Positions 33,222 through 43,793 of a DNA stretch of 64,000 bases are shown here, piece after piece. The number at the start of each line of letters is the position of its first letter. Within the stretch, counting starts at the first letter, position 1. The position numbers and the translations under genes are program-made. The DNA comes from Piscirickettsiaceae bacterium (GTDB lineage: Bacteria > Pseudomonadota > Gammaproteobacteria > Nitrosococcales > Methylophagaceae), in the NCBI GenBank assembly GCA_013215775.1, contig JABSQO010000007.1, positions 1-64,000 on the forward strand, given 5' to 3'. Under the pieces are notes generated by a model that saw only the letters and a list, made by a program, of their open reading frames with translations, did not search any database and was not told where the DNA came from.

Positions 33222-34766
33222 ATGAGCCACCCTCACCGCCCATTAGCGCTAATAATTTTAGACGGATGGGGGTATAGTGAAGATCCAAAATATAACGCTA
33301 TTTATGCAGCTAACACGCCGGTTTGGGACCATTTATGGCAAGACTATCCTCATACTTTAATCAGTGCTTCTGGTGCGGGAGTGGGATTGCCGGGGGATCA
33401 AATGGGCAACTCAGAAGTGGGTCATATCAACATGGGCGCTGGGCGAGTGGTGTATCAAGAATTTACGCGTGTTAGCCGCGCAATTCGCACCGGTTCATTT
33501 TTTACTAACCTTACCTTAACCGATGCGGTTGATTCGGCGTTGGAAAAAGATAAAGCAGTTCATGTGCTGGGGTTATTATCGCCAGGCGGAGTCCATAGCC
33601 ATGAAGAACATATACATGCCATGGTGCAGTTAGCGATTCAGCGAGGGGTTAAAAAAGTATATGTCCATGCCTTCCTTGATGGAAGGGATGTTCCGCCCAA
33701 AAGTGCACACGCTTCGATAGAGGCGATGGAAGCTAAATTTAAACAGCTTGGCGGAGGGCAATTTGCGACATTAATTGGCCGCTTTTATGCCCTAGATAGG
33801 GACCAACGCTGGAAACGAGTCGAGAAAGCTTATCGCCTGATAACGGAAGGAGAGGGTGAATATCAGGCTTCAGATGCGAGTACTGCTTTGGAGTTGGCTT
33901 ATCAGCGGGACGAAACAGATGAGTTTGTTAAGGCGACCAGTATTGTTGCTGACGGTGAATCTGCAGTAACGGTTAATGAGGGAGACGTTGTTGTCTTTAT
34001 GAATTTTCGATCAGATAGGGCGCGTGAATTAACGCGTTGCTTTATTGATAAAGAGTTTGATGATTTTGAGCGAGTACGTGATATCAATCTGACTAAATTT
34101 GTCACCTTGACGGAATATAAAAAAGACTTCACTTCGCCAAAAGCCTTTCCATCTGAAAAGCTGAATAATGTGTTTGGAGCCTATGTTGCTTCATTAGGTT
34201 TGCGCCAGCTTAGAATTGCGGAAACAGAAAAATATGCACATGTCACTTTTTTCTTCAATGGCGGCAGGGATGAGCCTTTTGAAGGCGAAGATCGTATTTT
34301 AGTGCCTTCACCTCAAGTCGATACCTATGATTTGCAGCCCAGTATGAGTGCGCCCGAAGTGGCAGATCAATTGGTGAAGGCGATTCATAGCAATAAATAT
34401 GATGTGATTATTTGTAATTTTGCCAACGCAGATATGGTTGGTCATAGCGGAAATTATGATGCAGCCGTTAAAGCGGTCGAGGTTTTGGATAATTGTTTAG
34501 GACGGGTATGGTCTGCTCTAAAACAAGTGGGTGGCGAAATGATTGTGACGGCGGATCATGGCAATGCGGAATTAATGATGGATGAGTCAACAGGGCAAGC
34601 TCATACAGCCCATACTAGTAATCCGGTGCCTCTGATTTATGCTGGGCGAGAAGCCAGTTGTATTGAGCAAGGTACACTGGCGGATATTGCTCCTACCATG
34701 TTGTCATTGATGAATTTACCTATTCCAAATGAAATGGGTTCTCATTTTTTGGTTGAATTAAAATAG
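33222..34766 (+). CDS. gpmI: Phosphoglycerate mutase, cofactor-independent (GpmI)
   Basis: 514 residues from ATG 33222, which has AAGGA seven bases upstream and gives [17 protein letters not shown]; an in-frame upstream start is not supported. The nucleophile Ser lies in [14 protein letters not shown] (about 65-78) and the metal-binding triad in ADHGNAE. It interconverts 3- and 2-phosphoglycerate using manganese. It is divergent from the ArsR-yibN operon and followed by envC and ctpA, as in many gammaproteobacteria. Confidence 0.98.
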   Translation: MSHPHRPLALIILDGWGYSEDPKYNAIYAANTPVWDHLWQDYPHTLISASGAGVGLPGDQMGNSEVGHINMGAGRVVYQEFTRVSRAIRTGSFFTNLTLTDAVDSALEKDKAVHVLGLLSPGGVHSHEEHIHAMVQLAIQRGVKKVYVHAFLDGRDVPPKSAHASIEAMEAKFKQLGGGQFATLIGRFYALDRDQRWKRVEKAYRLITEGEGEYQASDASTALELAYQRDETDEFVKATSIVADGESAVTVNEGDVVVFMNFRSDRARELTRCFIDKEFDDFERVRDINLTKFVTLTEYKKDFTSPKAFPSEKLNNVFGAYVASLGLRQLRIAETEKYAHVTFFFNGGRDEPFEGEDRILVPSPQVDTYDLQPSMSAPEVADQLVKAIHSNKYDVIICNFANADMVGHSGNYDAAVKAVEVLDNCLGRVWSALKQVGGEMIVTADHGNAELMMDESTGQAHTAHTSNPVPLIYAGREASCIEQGTLADIAPTMLSLMNLPIPNEMGSHFLVELK

Positions 34767-34791
34767 TTTGAGAGATGGCGTTATAAGCAGC

Positions 34792-35934
34792 GTGAAAACC
34801 TCCTTCCTTTTATCGGCACTACTACTCGTTTGCTGTATTGATTCTAATGCTGACGCTACGTCAGAAAAAAAGTTAGAGAATGTGCAGGCTGAAATCCAAA
34901 CATTAGCCAACGAGTTAGATCAAACTAAATCGACAAAGGCTGTGCTGTATCAGCAGTTAAAACGGCAGAGCCAAAAAGTGTCGACATTAAGTCGTGAATT
35001 ACACACTTTAAATCAACAAATCCAACAGCAGGCAACACAACTTGATGAGCTGAAAAAGCAACAAAATCAGCAGGATTTATCTTATGATGAGCAGCTTCAG
35101 GCCTTGAATGTTCAACTTCGAGCAGCGTACCTTAATGCTCAACCGAGTTATTTGAAGGTACTGTTAAATCAACATGAGCCAGCGAGCTTAAGTAGAAATA
35201 GCGTGTATTTTCGCTACTTTCATCAGGCTCGGCAGCAACAATTAGCAACGATTAGTGAAACGTTGCTAATGTTGACGAATAATCAACAGCAATTACTCGC
35301 TGCTCAGCAGAAGCAACGACAACTTTATAATCAATGGCAGCAGCAGCAGAAAACGCTACAGGAAAGTAATCAACAGCGACAATTAACCTTAAGACAGCTG
35401 GATAAAAAATTGAGTACTCAAGGCATACGTATGCTGGCGTTACGAGAAGAAGAGCAATCATTACAAGCAGTATTTGAATCATTTACACCATCTAAAGAAA
35501 CTCTTTCGGTACCGGTGAAGTCGAATCACATTGATTTCGCCAGTCTTAAAGGATCATTGCGTTGGCCTGTGAAAGGAAAAGTTCTAGCCCGCTATGGTAG
35601 CTCACGAAATATTGGTAAACTCACATGGCAAGGCATTATGATTAAAGCGACATCGGGTAAAGATGTTGTTGCTTCAGGTTCGGGCCGTGTCGTCTTTTCA
35701 GACTGGTTGCGAGGTTTTGGTTTATTGTTGATCATTGATCATGGACAACAGTACATGACGCTGTATGGCAATAACCAAGCACTGCTGAAAGAAGTAGGGG
35801 ACATTGTTCAAGCAGGGGATGTAATTGCTTTAAGTGGCAATGAAGGTATTCGACAATATGCAGGTTTATATTTCGAAATTCGACATAAAGGAAGCCCGAC
35901 CAATCCTGCAAAATGGTTAGGCAAACAAGGTTAG
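34792..35934 (+). CDS. envC: Murein hydrolase activator EnvC-type protein (degenerate M23 domain)
   Basis: 380 residues if read from GTG 34792 (signal peptide MKTSFLLSALLLVCCIDSNADA); a TTG at 34768 is an alternative. A long Gln-rich coiled coil spans about 25-235, followed by an M23/LytM domain. Zinc ligands are missing: the first His position reads LTWQGIMI and the HxH position reads LYFEIR. A non-catalytic LytM domain is the hallmark of EnvC, which activates cell-division amidases. It starts 25 bp after gpmI and is 20 bp before ctpA. Confidence 0.9.
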   Translation: MKTSFLLSALLLVCCIDSNADATSEKKLENVQAEIQTLANELDQTKSTKAVLYQQLKRQSQKVSTLSRELHTLNQQIQQQATQLDELKKQQNQQDLSYDEQLQALNVQLRAAYLNAQPSYLKVLLNQHEPASLSRNSVYFRYFHQARQQQLATISETLLMLTNNQQQLLAAQQKQRQLYNQWQQQQKTLQESNQQRQLTLRQLDKKLSTQGIRMLALREEEQSLQAVFESFTPSKETLSVPVKSNHIDFASLKGSLRWPVKGKVLARYGSSRNIGKLTWQGIMIKATSGKDVVASGSGRVVFSDWLRGFGLLLIIDHGQQYMTLYGNNQALLKEVGDIVQAGDVIALSGNEGIRQYAGLYFEIRHKGSPTNPAKWLGKQG

Positions 35935-35954
35935 TAACAAACTAGGGAAAATCT

Positions 35955-37277
35955 ATGAGAGTTTTAAATCGTGATCTAGGCTTAATTTCTGCGGGCGTAT
36001 TCCTTGGAGCTTCGCTGATCTTTGGTCAAATGGTGTTTGCTGATAAGCCGAACAACAAGCCTGATTTGCCTTTGGAAGATTTGCGCGCCTTTTCTGAGAT
36101 TTTTGGCCGCATAAAAAATAATTATGTTGAAGAAGTCGACGATAAAGAATTATTGCAAAATGCCATTCGGGGCATGTTGTCCGGACTAGATCCACATTCC
36201 ACCTATTTAGACTTCGACGATTTTAAGGACTTGCGAGAGGGGACATCCGGTGAGTTTGGTGGTTTAGGTATTGAAGTTACAATGGAGGATGGCTTTGTTA
36301 AGGTCGTCTCTCCTATTGATGACACGCCGGCCGCACTAGGTGGTGTGCTTGCTGGAGATTTAATTATTCGTTTGGATGATACGCCTGTTAAGGGTATGTC
36401 CCTGAATGATGCGGTTGATATTATGAGGGGAGAACCGGATAGTAAGCTCTTACTTACAATTATAAGAGAGGGCGAGGATAAGCCGCTTAAAATAGAATTA
36501 ACTCGAGCTATTATTAAAGTGAAGAGTGTCAAAAAAAGGATGCTTGAACCTGGTTATGGTTATGTCCGAATTAGTACATTTGCTGCTCGTACGGGAGCCA
36601 GTTTAAAAGAAGCAATCAGTGCACTTAAACAAGAAAATGAAGGTGCTCTAAAAGGCCTAGTGTTGGATTTACGAAATAATCCAGGTGGCCTATTGAATGC
36701 TGCGGTTGATGTTTCAGATGCTTTCATTACTAAGGGCTTGATTGTTTATACCGATGGCCGTGTCGAGGATGCCAAACAAAAATTTAATGCTAAGCCAAAT
36801 GATGTACTTAAAGGTGCGCCACTAGTTGTATTAGTTAATGGTGGTTCGGCATCTGCATCAGAGATTGTTGCGGGTGCATTACAAGATCATCATCGTGCCG
36901 TTATATTGGGCACAAAAACGTTCGGTAAAGGCTCGGTGCAAACTGTTATGCCGTTAACTAATAACACTGCCGTTAAGATGACAACAGCAAGATATTACAC
37001 GCCGTCAGGCCGCTCAATTCAAGCAGAGGGAATTGTGCCCGATATTGAAATTGAGAGGGTTAAAGTCACCTCTAGGGAAAAAAGTGAATTCACACCTTTA
37101 CGAGAGCAAGATTTATCGAAACATCTTGAAAATGGTAATGCGAAAACGGATACAGAGGTAGAAAAAGAGTCAGCTGAAAAGGATGAGGAAAAGCCACCAT
37201 TGGCAGTGACTGATTATCCGTTATCGGAAGCATTAAATTTACTTAAAGGGATTAATATCTTACATCCTAGGCAATAG
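35955..37277 (+). CDS. ctpA: Carboxy-terminal processing peptidase (S41 family)
   Basis: 440 residues. Signal/anchor helix (about 10-30), a PDZ domain (about 90-170, GIEVTMEDGFVKVVSPIDDTP) and an S41 catalytic core. The Ser/Lys pair is in GGSASASEIVAGAL (about 296-309) and FGKGSVQTVMPL (about 322). Periplasmic CtpA enzymes trim proteins and limit peptidoglycan hydrolases; placement after envC fits a cell-wall role. Confidence 0.96.
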   Translation: MRVLNRDLGLISAGVFLGASLIFGQMVFADKPNNKPDLPLEDLRAFSEIFGRIKNNYVEEVDDKELLQNAIRGMLSGLDPHSTYLDFDDFKDLREGTSGEFGGLGIEVTMEDGFVKVVSPIDDTPAALGGVLAGDLIIRLDDTPVKGMSLNDAVDIMRGEPDSKLLLTIIREGEDKPLKIELTRAIIKVKSVKKRMLEPGYGYVRISTFAARTGASLKEAISALKQENEGALKGLVLDLRNNPGGLLNAAVDVSDAFITKGLIVYTDGRVEDAKQKFNAKPNDVLKGAPLVVLVNGGSASASEIVAGALQDHHRAVILGTKTFGKGSVQTVMPLTNNTAVKMTTARYYTPSGRSIQAEGIVPDIEIERVKVTSREKSEFTPLREQDLSKHLENGNAKTDTEVEKESAEKDEEKPPLAVTDYPLSEALNLLKGINILHPRQ

Positions 37278-37288
37278 GAGTTTATGTT

Positions 37289-37840
37289 ATGCCAAGCGTA
37301 TTGATTCCACTTGCTGAAGGTTGCGAGGAGTTGGAGGCGGTTACCTTGATAGATTTATTAAGACGCGCTGGAATTACGGTTGTTACTGCAAGTTTGACGG
37401 AACAGCTACAGCTTACCGCGAGTCGAGGTGTTGGCCTTATAGCAGATGTCATTTTGGATAAAGTGGTCGACGATGAGTTTGATATGTTGGTATTGCCTGG
37501 CGGCCAACCAGGCACAAATAATTTGAATGCTGATCTGCGAATTCATACTATTGCCAATCGTTTGCATAGGATGAATAAACCCATTGCGGCTATTTGTGCA
37601 GCACCGCTTATTTTTGCATCATCAGGTTTACTGCAGGGTAAAAAAGCGACATGTTACCCCGGCTCGCTGACGATTGAAGATCGGTCTGATATAAGTCTCA
37701 GCGAGGAGGCAATTGTGATAGATAAGGATATATTTACTTCCCGTGGACCGGGTACGGCGATGGACTTTGCATTAACGCTTATTGAGCGTTTAACTAATAA
37801 ACAAACACGAGACGAAGTAGAAGCGGACTTGGTTAGATAG
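37289..37840 (+). CDS. yajL: DJ-1/PfpI-family protein (YajL-like)
   Basis: 183 residues of the DJ-1 superfamily. The reactive Cys is in the elbow AAICAAPLIF (about residue 106), with the conserved acidic residue in LAEGCEELEAV (about 15). E. coli YajL is a stress-linked chaperone/deglycase-like protein; the exact activity is debated. It begins 11 bp after ctpA and ends 5 bp from the convergent metR. Confidence 0.93.
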   Translation: MPSVLIPLAEGCEELEAVTLIDLLRRAGITVVTASLTEQLQLTASRGVGLIADVILDKVVDDEFDMLVLPGGQPGTNNLNADLRIHTIANRLHRMNKPIAAICAAPLIFASSGLLQGKKATCYPGSLTIEDRSDISLSEEAIVIDKDIFTSRGPGTAMDFALTLIERLTNKQTRDEVEADLVR

Positions 37841-37845
37841 CTAAG

Positions 37846-38727
37846 TTATTGGTTTTGTGAGCCCAAGGCGACAAATTTTTGGATATAGTGAATAGCTATA
37901 TCTGTTTCTCGCATTGCTGCATAGAGTGTTTTTCTTAGGCCGTTCTTGCTTAAACGAGTTATTGCAACAGGTAAGGTCTGGCTATATTCATCTGCTAACC
38001 AGCCGGGCAAAACAGTTACTCCACGGTTAAGAGCGACCATTTGAACCATAATATCGATTGATTCAATGGCTTTGCTTTTTGGATTCACGGATGCGGGTAA
38101 TAAAAATTGGGTAAAAATATCTAGACGATCGTGAGCCACTGGAAAGGTAAGCAATAGTTCCTCTGTTAGATCGTCGGGCTTAATAAATTCCTGCGTTGCT
38201 AATGGATGATTTTCAGCCACTAACAACATTAATTCATAATCAAATAGTGGTGCATTGTGCACGCCTTTTGCTGTCACTATATCTGGCGTGACCAGTAAAT
38301 CAATATGATGATTTAATAGACCCTCTAGCCCAGAAAATTGAAATTTTGATACGACATCAATATCCATATCTGGCATTTCGACTAAAAAATCAGCCAAAAT
38401 ACTTTTTAACCACTCATAGCAAGGGTGGCATTCGACTCCCACTCGTAAAATACCTTGCCGCCCTTCTCCATAAGCGATCAATGTCTTTTCCGTTTGGATT
38501 AATACCGGTAACACTTGTCTAGCAACTTGTAGCAGTAGTTCTCCAGCCTGCGTTAGGCGGATTTGACGACCATCCTTTTCCCAGAGTGCAACATCAAGCT
38601 TCTTTTCTAAATATCGCATCTGGTGAGAGAGTGCGGGCTGGGTTAAAAACAGGGCATTTGCTGCGGCTGTTAATGTGCCATTGTCAGCCAATGCTTGCAT
38701 AATTTTTAAATGAGAGCGCTCAATCAT
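37846..38727 (-). CDS. metR: LysR-type regulator MetR
   Basis: 293 residues. The N-terminal LysR helix-turn-helix (MIERSHLKIMQALADNGTL, then NALFLTQPALSHQMRYLEKKL) and the co-inducer domain with VECHPCYEWLKSIL are specific for MetR, which responds to homocysteine. It is divergent from metE, the canonical arrangement. A candidate MetR box begins 4 bp upstream of its own start codon and could serve both genes. Confidence 0.96.
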   Translation of the reverse strand: MIERSHLKIMQALADNGTLTAAANALFLTQPALSHQMRYLEKKLDVALWEKDGRQIRLTQAGELLLQVARQVLPVLIQTEKTLIAYGEGRQGILRVGVECHPCYEWLKSILADFLVEMPDMDIDVVSKFQFSGLEGLLNHHIDLLVTPDIVTAKGVHNAPLFDYELMLLVAENHPLATQEFIKPDDLTEELLLTFPVAHDRLDIFTQFLLPASVNPKSKAIESIDIMVQMVALNRGVTVLPGWLADEYSQTLPVAITRLSKNGLRKTLYAAMRETDIAIHYIQKFVALGSQNQ

Positions 38728-38730
38728 CTA

Positions 38731-38743
38731 TGAAAATATCTCA
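38731..38743. promoter_or_regulatory. Candidate MetR box between metR and metE
   Basis: TGAAAATATCTCA matches the MetR consensus TGAA-N5-TTCA with one mismatch. It lies 4 bp from the metR start and 78 bp before metE, so metR autoregulation and metE activation are both possible. No B12 riboswitch is apparent in the 93-bp gap. Confidence 0.55.
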
Positions 38744-38820
38744 TGTATTCGTCAAAAAACATCATTATTACTCATAAATGATCTTGTCTACAATAACTAT
38801 TTTTTACAAAGGATAAGAAA

Positions 38821-41094
38821 ATGGTGACAACTCATAACCTCGGTTTTCCAAGAATAGGGAAAAATCGAGAGCTTAAATTTGCTTTAGAAAAATACTGGCG
38901 TGGAGATATAGGCCAAGAGGATCTTCAAGACATTGGTCAATCACTACGGCAGTCTCATTGGCAATTACAAAATAAGCTGGACTGGCTTCCTGTAGGCGAT
39001 TTTTCATTTTATGACCACGTACTTGATATCAGTGTATTGGTGGGAAACTTGCCTAAAAGAGCCGATAAAGAGGTGAGTGCTTTGGATCGCTATTTTCAAG
39101 TCGCTCGTGGTCAAGCTGTTGGTCAAGATCAATGTCATCAAATTGCGGCCGGTGAAATGACCAAGTGGTTTGATACGAATTATCATTATATCGTCCCGGA
39201 ATTTGATGCCAATACATTGTTTAGTTTGCATAGCGAAAATTTGATTGCTCAGGTTAGAGAAGCTAAAGCACTTCAGCAGAATATTAAACCGGTGATTTTG
39301 GGGCCTGTTAGTTATCTATGGTTGGGGAAATCAAAAGATGAAACCGACAAGCTAAGTTTGCTTGATAAGCTGGTGGCAACTTATGAACAATTACTCATTA
39401 AATTAGCAGAAGAGGGTGTGGAATGGGTTCAAATCGATGAGCCTATTTTAGTCACAGAGCTAGACAGTTCTTGGCATAATGCACTTAAACAAGCTTATTT
39501 TTCCTTAAACAAATCACCGGTTAAATTACTATTAACTAGTTATTTCGGTGAGTTAAAAGAAAATTTACATCTTGCCTGTGAATTACCCATTGCTGGGCTA
39601 CATATTGATGCGATTAATGGTCTTAGCGAAGTCAATAAAGTGGTTGATTGGTTGCCTTCACATAAAATTGTGTCTTTAGGTGTGATAAATGGTCGTAATA
39701 TTTGGAAGACAGATCTTAATGCCATATTAGACTGGTTGGAGCCATTATCTGAGCGATTGAAAGACAGGCTTTGGTTGGCGCCCTCTTGTTCACTGTTACA
39801 TGTGCCTGTCGATCTGAATAGTGAACCACAATTAGAGGATGAGGTTTTTTCTTGGTTGGCATTTGCGGTACAAAAATTAGACGAGTTAACTATATTGGCG
39901 GTTGCTTTAAATGAAGGGTATCAATCCGTTGAGCAGAAATTACAAGATAATGCCGATGCGATAAAGTCCCGCCAGTTATCACCTCTCGTTCACGATTCTG
40001 CTGTCAAAAATCGTGTTGCCAGAGTTGACGGATCGTTAGCCCAACGTCAAAGCCCGTATAAGAAGCGATCAGCGCTACAACAACAACGGTTTAATTTACC
40101 CTTATTTCCAACGACGACTATTGGCTCGTTTCCTCAAACAGCAGAAATCCGAAAAACAAGAAGTGATTTCCGCCAAGGTAAATTGAATGAGCAACAGTAT
40201 CAAGAGCTTATTCGTGGTGAAATCAAACGGGCAATAGAAGAGCAGGAGGCGTTGGGATTAGATGTGTTAGTTCATGGCGAGGCTGAACGTAATGATATGG
40301 TGGAATATTTTGGTCAGCAATTAGAAGGTTACGCCTTCAGTCAGTTTGGTTGGGTACAGTCTTACGGCTCTCGTTGTGTTAAACCACCGATCATTTATGG
40401 TGATATTTCGCGCTCTAAGCCAATGACCGTTGAATGGGCTTCCTATGCCCAAACATTGAGTGACAAACCTGTAAAAGGGATGTTAACGGGCCCTGTGACT
40501 ATCCTAAATTGGTCTTTTGTTCGCGATGATCAGCCACGATCGGAAACATGTTTACAGCTGGCGCTTGCTATCCGTGATGAAGTGTTAGATTTAGAAAAAG
40601 CAGGGATTGCCATTATCCAGATTGATGAAGCGGCACTTCGTGAAGGTTTGCCTTTGCGTCAAACACAGTGGCAAGAATATCTTGATTGGGCGGTGAACAG
40701 TTTTAAGATTAGTGCCAATGGTGTAGGTGATGAGACTCAAATTCATACCCATATGTGCTATTCGGAATTCAACGATATTATTAATGCGATAGCAGACATG
40801 GATGCCGATGTAATTACGATAGAAACGTCACGTTCAGATATGGAATTGCTCGATGTGTTCAACGAATTTAACTACCCGAACGAAATAGGTCCGGGTGTGT
40901 ATGACATACACTCACCTAATATTCCGACAGTAGAGCAAATCGTAATGTTGATGAAAAAAGCAGCACAACGCATACCTGCTGAACGTTTATGGGTGAATCC
41001 TGACTGTGGATTGAAAACACGTGCTTGGGATGAAGTGAAACCAGCGTTAACGGCATTGGTGACCGCAAGCCGAATATTACGAGAAAGTACTTAA
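38821..41094 (+). CDS. metE: Cobalamin-independent methionine synthase MetE
   Basis: 757 residues, full length for the two-barrel enzyme. The N-terminal half begins [16 protein letters not shown]. The C-terminal zinc ligands are His and Cys in HTHMCYSEF (about 646-654) and Cys in [10 protein letters not shown] (about 727-736). It transfers the methyl group of methyl-tetrahydrofolate polyglutamate to homocysteine. AAAGGA lies just before its ATG. Divergent from metR. Confidence 0.99.
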   Translation: MVTTHNLGFPRIGKNRELKFALEKYWRGDIGQEDLQDIGQSLRQSHWQLQNKLDWLPVGDFSFYDHVLDISVLVGNLPKRADKEVSALDRYFQVARGQAVGQDQCHQIAAGEMTKWFDTNYHYIVPEFDANTLFSLHSENLIAQVREAKALQQNIKPVILGPVSYLWLGKSKDETDKLSLLDKLVATYEQLLIKLAEEGVEWVQIDEPILVTELDSSWHNALKQAYFSLNKSPVKLLLTSYFGELKENLHLACELPIAGLHIDAINGLSEVNKVVDWLPSHKIVSLGVINGRNIWKTDLNAILDWLEPLSERLKDRLWLAPSCSLLHVPVDLNSEPQLEDEVFSWLAFAVQKLDELTILAVALNEGYQSVEQKLQDNADAIKSRQLSPLVHDSAVKNRVARVDGSLAQRQSPYKKRSALQQQRFNLPLFPTTTIGSFPQTAEIRKTRSDFRQGKLNEQQYQELIRGEIKRAIEEQEALGLDVLVHGEAERNDMVEYFGQQLEGYAFSQFGWVQSYGSRCVKPPIIYGDISRSKPMTVEWASYAQTLSDKPVKGMLTGPVTILNWSFVRDDQPRSETCLQLALAIRDEVLDLEKAGIAIIQIDEAALREGLPLRQTQWQEYLDWAVNSFKISANGVGDETQIHTHMCYSEFNDIINAIADMDADVITIETSRSDMELLDVFNEFNYPNEIGPGVYDIHSPNIPTVEQIVMLMKKAAQRIPAERLWVNPDCGLKTRAWDEVKPALTALVTASRILREST

Positions 41095-41109
41095 TGAATT
41101 GAAAGGTAC

Positions 41110-41820
41110 TTAGGCTGGGACTGCTATAGCAGTCCCAGCTTGTGCGTGAATTGCGGGTGAAATTTGCTTAACCAAGGTTAAATCTAGTGCTGATGTGCGT
41201 TGATGTTGTAGACATAAAGCACTACGAAAGCCAAGGTAATCAGCACCAAGAGGTTGTAGCACTTTAATATCTTCATACCGTAATGCTCCAGCAAGCCCAC
41301 AAAGCATGGCTTGTTGGTGGGCTGAGTCAACAAAATCCGCTAACCGCAATAAGTCCCAATGCTCTAGCAGATGTTGACCATTTTTAATGGCAGTATCGAC
41401 CATTACACCATGAAAGCCACTGGCTTTTAGCAGTGGGAGAAAATCGACATCAAGGGACTGATCTGCAAACACCACAGCAATAATAGGTGTCTTTAACCTT
41501 TTGACGGTTTCTGCCAAATCAATAATACAGTTTGATAAGTTATTGTCGGGGAAGAGGCCAATTTTTATATAATCGACACCGGAAGAGGCCATATTAATCA
41601 TCGCTGCCGAGATCAATTTTTTTTGCATGGGTAAATTGCCAATGGTGGCGCTGGTCTGACAGCGGCCATCGATTAGTTTTACTATCCGACGGACAGTATC
41701 CACTTTTAATGCACCTAGTGCGCCTTCTGAAGGGTTTTTCATATCAAGGATATCTGGTAGGGCAGATATTAATATTTGTGCTTCTTCTAGCGATTGTACG
41801 CTGGCTAACCATTTACTCAT
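41110..41820 (-). CDS. mfnB: (5-formylfuran-3-yl)methyl phosphate synthase-like protein (MfnB family)
   Basis: 236 residues of the DUF556 TIM-barrel family. The catalytic-Lys strand LDMKNPSEGALGA (about 25-37) and DYIKIGLFPD (about 84-93) match MfnB, which joins two triose phosphates to build the furan ring of methanofuran. In methylotrophic bacteria such genes accompany the methanopterin/methanofuran C1 pathway. It overlaps the DUF447 gene by 8 bp and is the last of four genes. A perfect 11-bp hairpin overlaps its final codons. Confidence 0.88.
   Translation of the reverse strand: MSKWLASVQSLEEAQILISALPDILDMKNPSEGALGALKVDTVRRIVKLIDGRCQTSATIGNLPMQKKLISAAMINMASSGVDYIKIGLFPDNNLSNCIIDLAETVKRLKTPIIAVVFADQSLDVDFLPLLKASGFHGVMVDTAIKNGQHLLEHWDLLRLADFVDSAHQQAMLCGLAGALRYEDIKVLQPLGADYLGFRSALCLQHQRTSALDLTLVKQISPAIHAQAGTAIAVPA
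41114..41139. terminator. Perfect hairpin at the metE/mfnB junction
   Basis: GCTGGGACTGC-TATA-GCAGTCCCAGC, an 11-bp perfect stem, lies 20 bp after metE and inside the last codons of the convergent mfnB. There is no T-run, so it may be an atypical terminator or an mRNA 3'-end stabiliser. Confidence 0.5.
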
Positions 41821-42394
41821 CTAAATTAATTCCGGTATCTTGTATTTTTTTCATTAGCCATCCCCATGCTTCAAGCTCCCTTGGGCCAGCTGTTTTTTCA
41901 ATAGCAATAGAGAGGTAGGCGATCTCTTGCTGTATTTTTTCAGCGGATAACATCTGTAAACGACTGGTTAATACTGCCGCTTCGATCACAGCACTTTGAG
42001 CTCGATTAAAGCCACGAAAGGGAGCGTGTTGTACCTCACAGATCACTGAACCTTTAAAACAAGCACGAGGATTGTCATCATCAAATGCAACAATTTCTAA
42101 TTCGGTATGTGCCAAAGCTTGGCTTAAATATTCACCTTCAATTTGCTGGCAGGGTCGGGTGGTCCAATTGCGATGGCCTGTTAGTGCACCTGCAAAAACG
42201 CGGACATCATCAATATAATTGATGGTGCATTGGCGGTGCTGTTTTAAATTATCATAGGTTGTTGATGGTTTAAAAGGTTTGATAAGAATGTGACCATTCA
42301 CTTCGGATATTCCCATTGGTGCAGAATGAGACAGGCCTTCATGGCTTCGAGTTGTTATGATGACTTCGTGAATTTTGCCTTCAAGCTGTGCCAC
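41813..42394 (-). CDS. DUF447 family protein of the methanopterin cluster
   Basis: 193 residues. The opening IHEVIITTRSHEGLSHSAPMGI and the CTINYIDDVRVFAGAL segment match the DUF447 family, which has a flavin-reductase-like split-barrel fold and is found in methanogens and in bacteria that use tetrahydromethanopterin. Its reaction is not established. It overlaps both neighbours (8 and 14 bp), which implies a single tightly coupled operon. Confidence 0.82.
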   Translation of the reverse strand: MAQLEGKIHEVIITTRSHEGLSHSAPMGISEVNGHILIKPFKPSTTYDNLKQHRQCTINYIDDVRVFAGALTGHRNWTTRPCQQIEGEYLSQALAHTELEIVAFDDDNPRACFKGSVICEVQHAPFRGFNRAQSAVIEAAVLTSRLQMLSAEKIQQEIAYLSIAIEKTAGPRELEAWGWLMKKIQDTGINLDE

Positions 42395-43790
42395 ATTTTT
42401 TCCCTGTTGTAAGTGTTGTGCCTTCAGCTGTTTGCTGCGTTAAATCGTCTTCATCTTTAGTGACTGCGCACCCCCATTGAAGCTCTTCGTCTTGAGTGTA
42501 GCGCTTGCCAAGCTGCCAAGCGATTTGTGCTCGTGCTAATTCAGCGCCTAGATAAAAAGCGTGGCCGGTATCGTCTTTCAAATCCAGTTGAGGATAAAAT
42601 GAGAAAGGATCAATATCATGCATGATGCCGTCACGATTGAACATATAAATTCCTTGCTCAGCCACCTTGATGCGATAATTTGGGTCTTTAATATTATTTG
42701 CTAATTCGGCAATTTCTTGGGCATTATCAGGAAAAGGTCTACGTTCGTGGGCAACTAATAAGTCGGCAGTAAAATCACGTGGAAGACTAGAATCTTGTTG
42801 AGCAGCGAACATCATACGTCGTGCTATATCGGCTTCTTTGATGGCTCTGCAGGCATGAGGGCTGACTTCTGTTGCGAGTACATTAGTGATGTTAAGTTCC
42901 GAAATGATACCAAATAATAAGGCGTTGATACCACTGGTATCAGCATCCGTTAATTCGGTTAAATTACCGACCCCCATCATCATCGGTGCATCGGGATAAC
43001 GACGGCGTAGCTCATGGTAACGGACAATAGAATTGGTGAAACCAAAATGGATTGGCTCCAGTATGGGATCTGCTATCCAAGGCCGATTGATTTTATCCAT
43101 CAATTCCATCGCCCGTTCTAATGACGCTAGTGATCCACGTTCTGCCGGTACCAGGATTGGAATAGCATCAACTTCCTTGGCTAGGTGGTATGTTTCCTCG
43201 GTTAAGCTGAGCAAATAGTCTACTCCGGCTTTTCCTGCTCGGCGTAAATCATCTAATCCTAGTGAATCAACGCTGACTTTAAATCCCGCTTCGTGAAGAG
43301 CGATAATAGCTTCTTCCAGGTGAGGGAATTTTTCTTCGGGCAAGCAACCAAGATCAATGACGTTGGCACCATTATCACCATAATATCGCGCACGTTCAAC
43401 GATACTGTCGATATCACGCTCTGGGGCATCGACTATTTCAGCGAAGATATTGACGTTATATCGGCTCAAATCTGGTTCCTTACGTTCACCGCCAAAATAT
43501 ATCGGTAAGTCTTTTACTTCTTCTGGTCCTCTGACCACTGGAAGACCTAACTGTTTACTCAAGCTTTCTAAATCGCCTCGACATCGTCCCGGCACAATGA
43601 TTTGGTCGCTATCCGCAATATCTTCAGGTTTTAAACGCCGTGCAATCATTTTATCGGTCATTAATGCTGCTACGGAAAGGCCCAGTTGATGAATTCGATA
43701 CTCAAACGGAAGCGGCCCCATTTCGTGCAGCACTTTTCGTAAACTAGGTTCGGCTAGTTTACCCGTTAGGAATAATAGCTTTTCAGCCAT
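42381..43790 (-). CDS. Dihydropteroate synthase-related protein (DUF6513-type)
   Basis: 469 residues. The N-terminal 130 residues (LLFLTGKLAEPSLRKVLHEM) are specific to this family. The middle (about 135-345) is a DHPS-like TIM barrel, with ARYYGDNGANVIDLG and FKVSVDSLGLDDL corresponding to pterin-binding strands. It is found in organisms making tetrahydromethanopterin and is thought to act at the condensation of the pterin with the aniline moiety; that assignment is from family context, not proven. It starts 3 bp after the flavoprotein gene. Confidence 0.85.
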   Translation of the reverse strand: MAEKLLFLTGKLAEPSLRKVLHEMGPLPFEYRIHQLGLSVAALMTDKMIARRLKPEDIADSDQIIVPGRCRGDLESLSKQLGLPVVRGPEEVKDLPIYFGGERKEPDLSRYNVNIFAEIVDAPERDIDSIVERARYYGDNGANVIDLGCLPEEKFPHLEEAIIALHEAGFKVSVDSLGLDDLRRAGKAGVDYLLSLTEETYHLAKEVDAIPILVPAERGSLASLERAMELMDKINRPWIADPILEPIHFGFTNSIVRYHELRRRYPDAPMMMGVGNLTELTDADTSGINALLFGIISELNITNVLATEVSPHACRAIKEADIARRMMFAAQQDSSLPRDFTADLLVAHERRPFPDNAQEIAELANNIKDPNYRIKVAEQGIYMFNRDGIMHDIDPFSFYPQLDLKDDTGHAFYLGAELARAQIAWQLGKRYTQDEELQWGCAVTKDEDDLTQQTAEGTTLTTGKKCGTA

Positions 43791-43793
43791 ATA

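Noticed and set aside
38744-38820. B12 riboswitch upstream of metE
   Set aside because: The intergenic region is only 93 bp and lacks a B12-box-like sequence; MetR control is sufficient.
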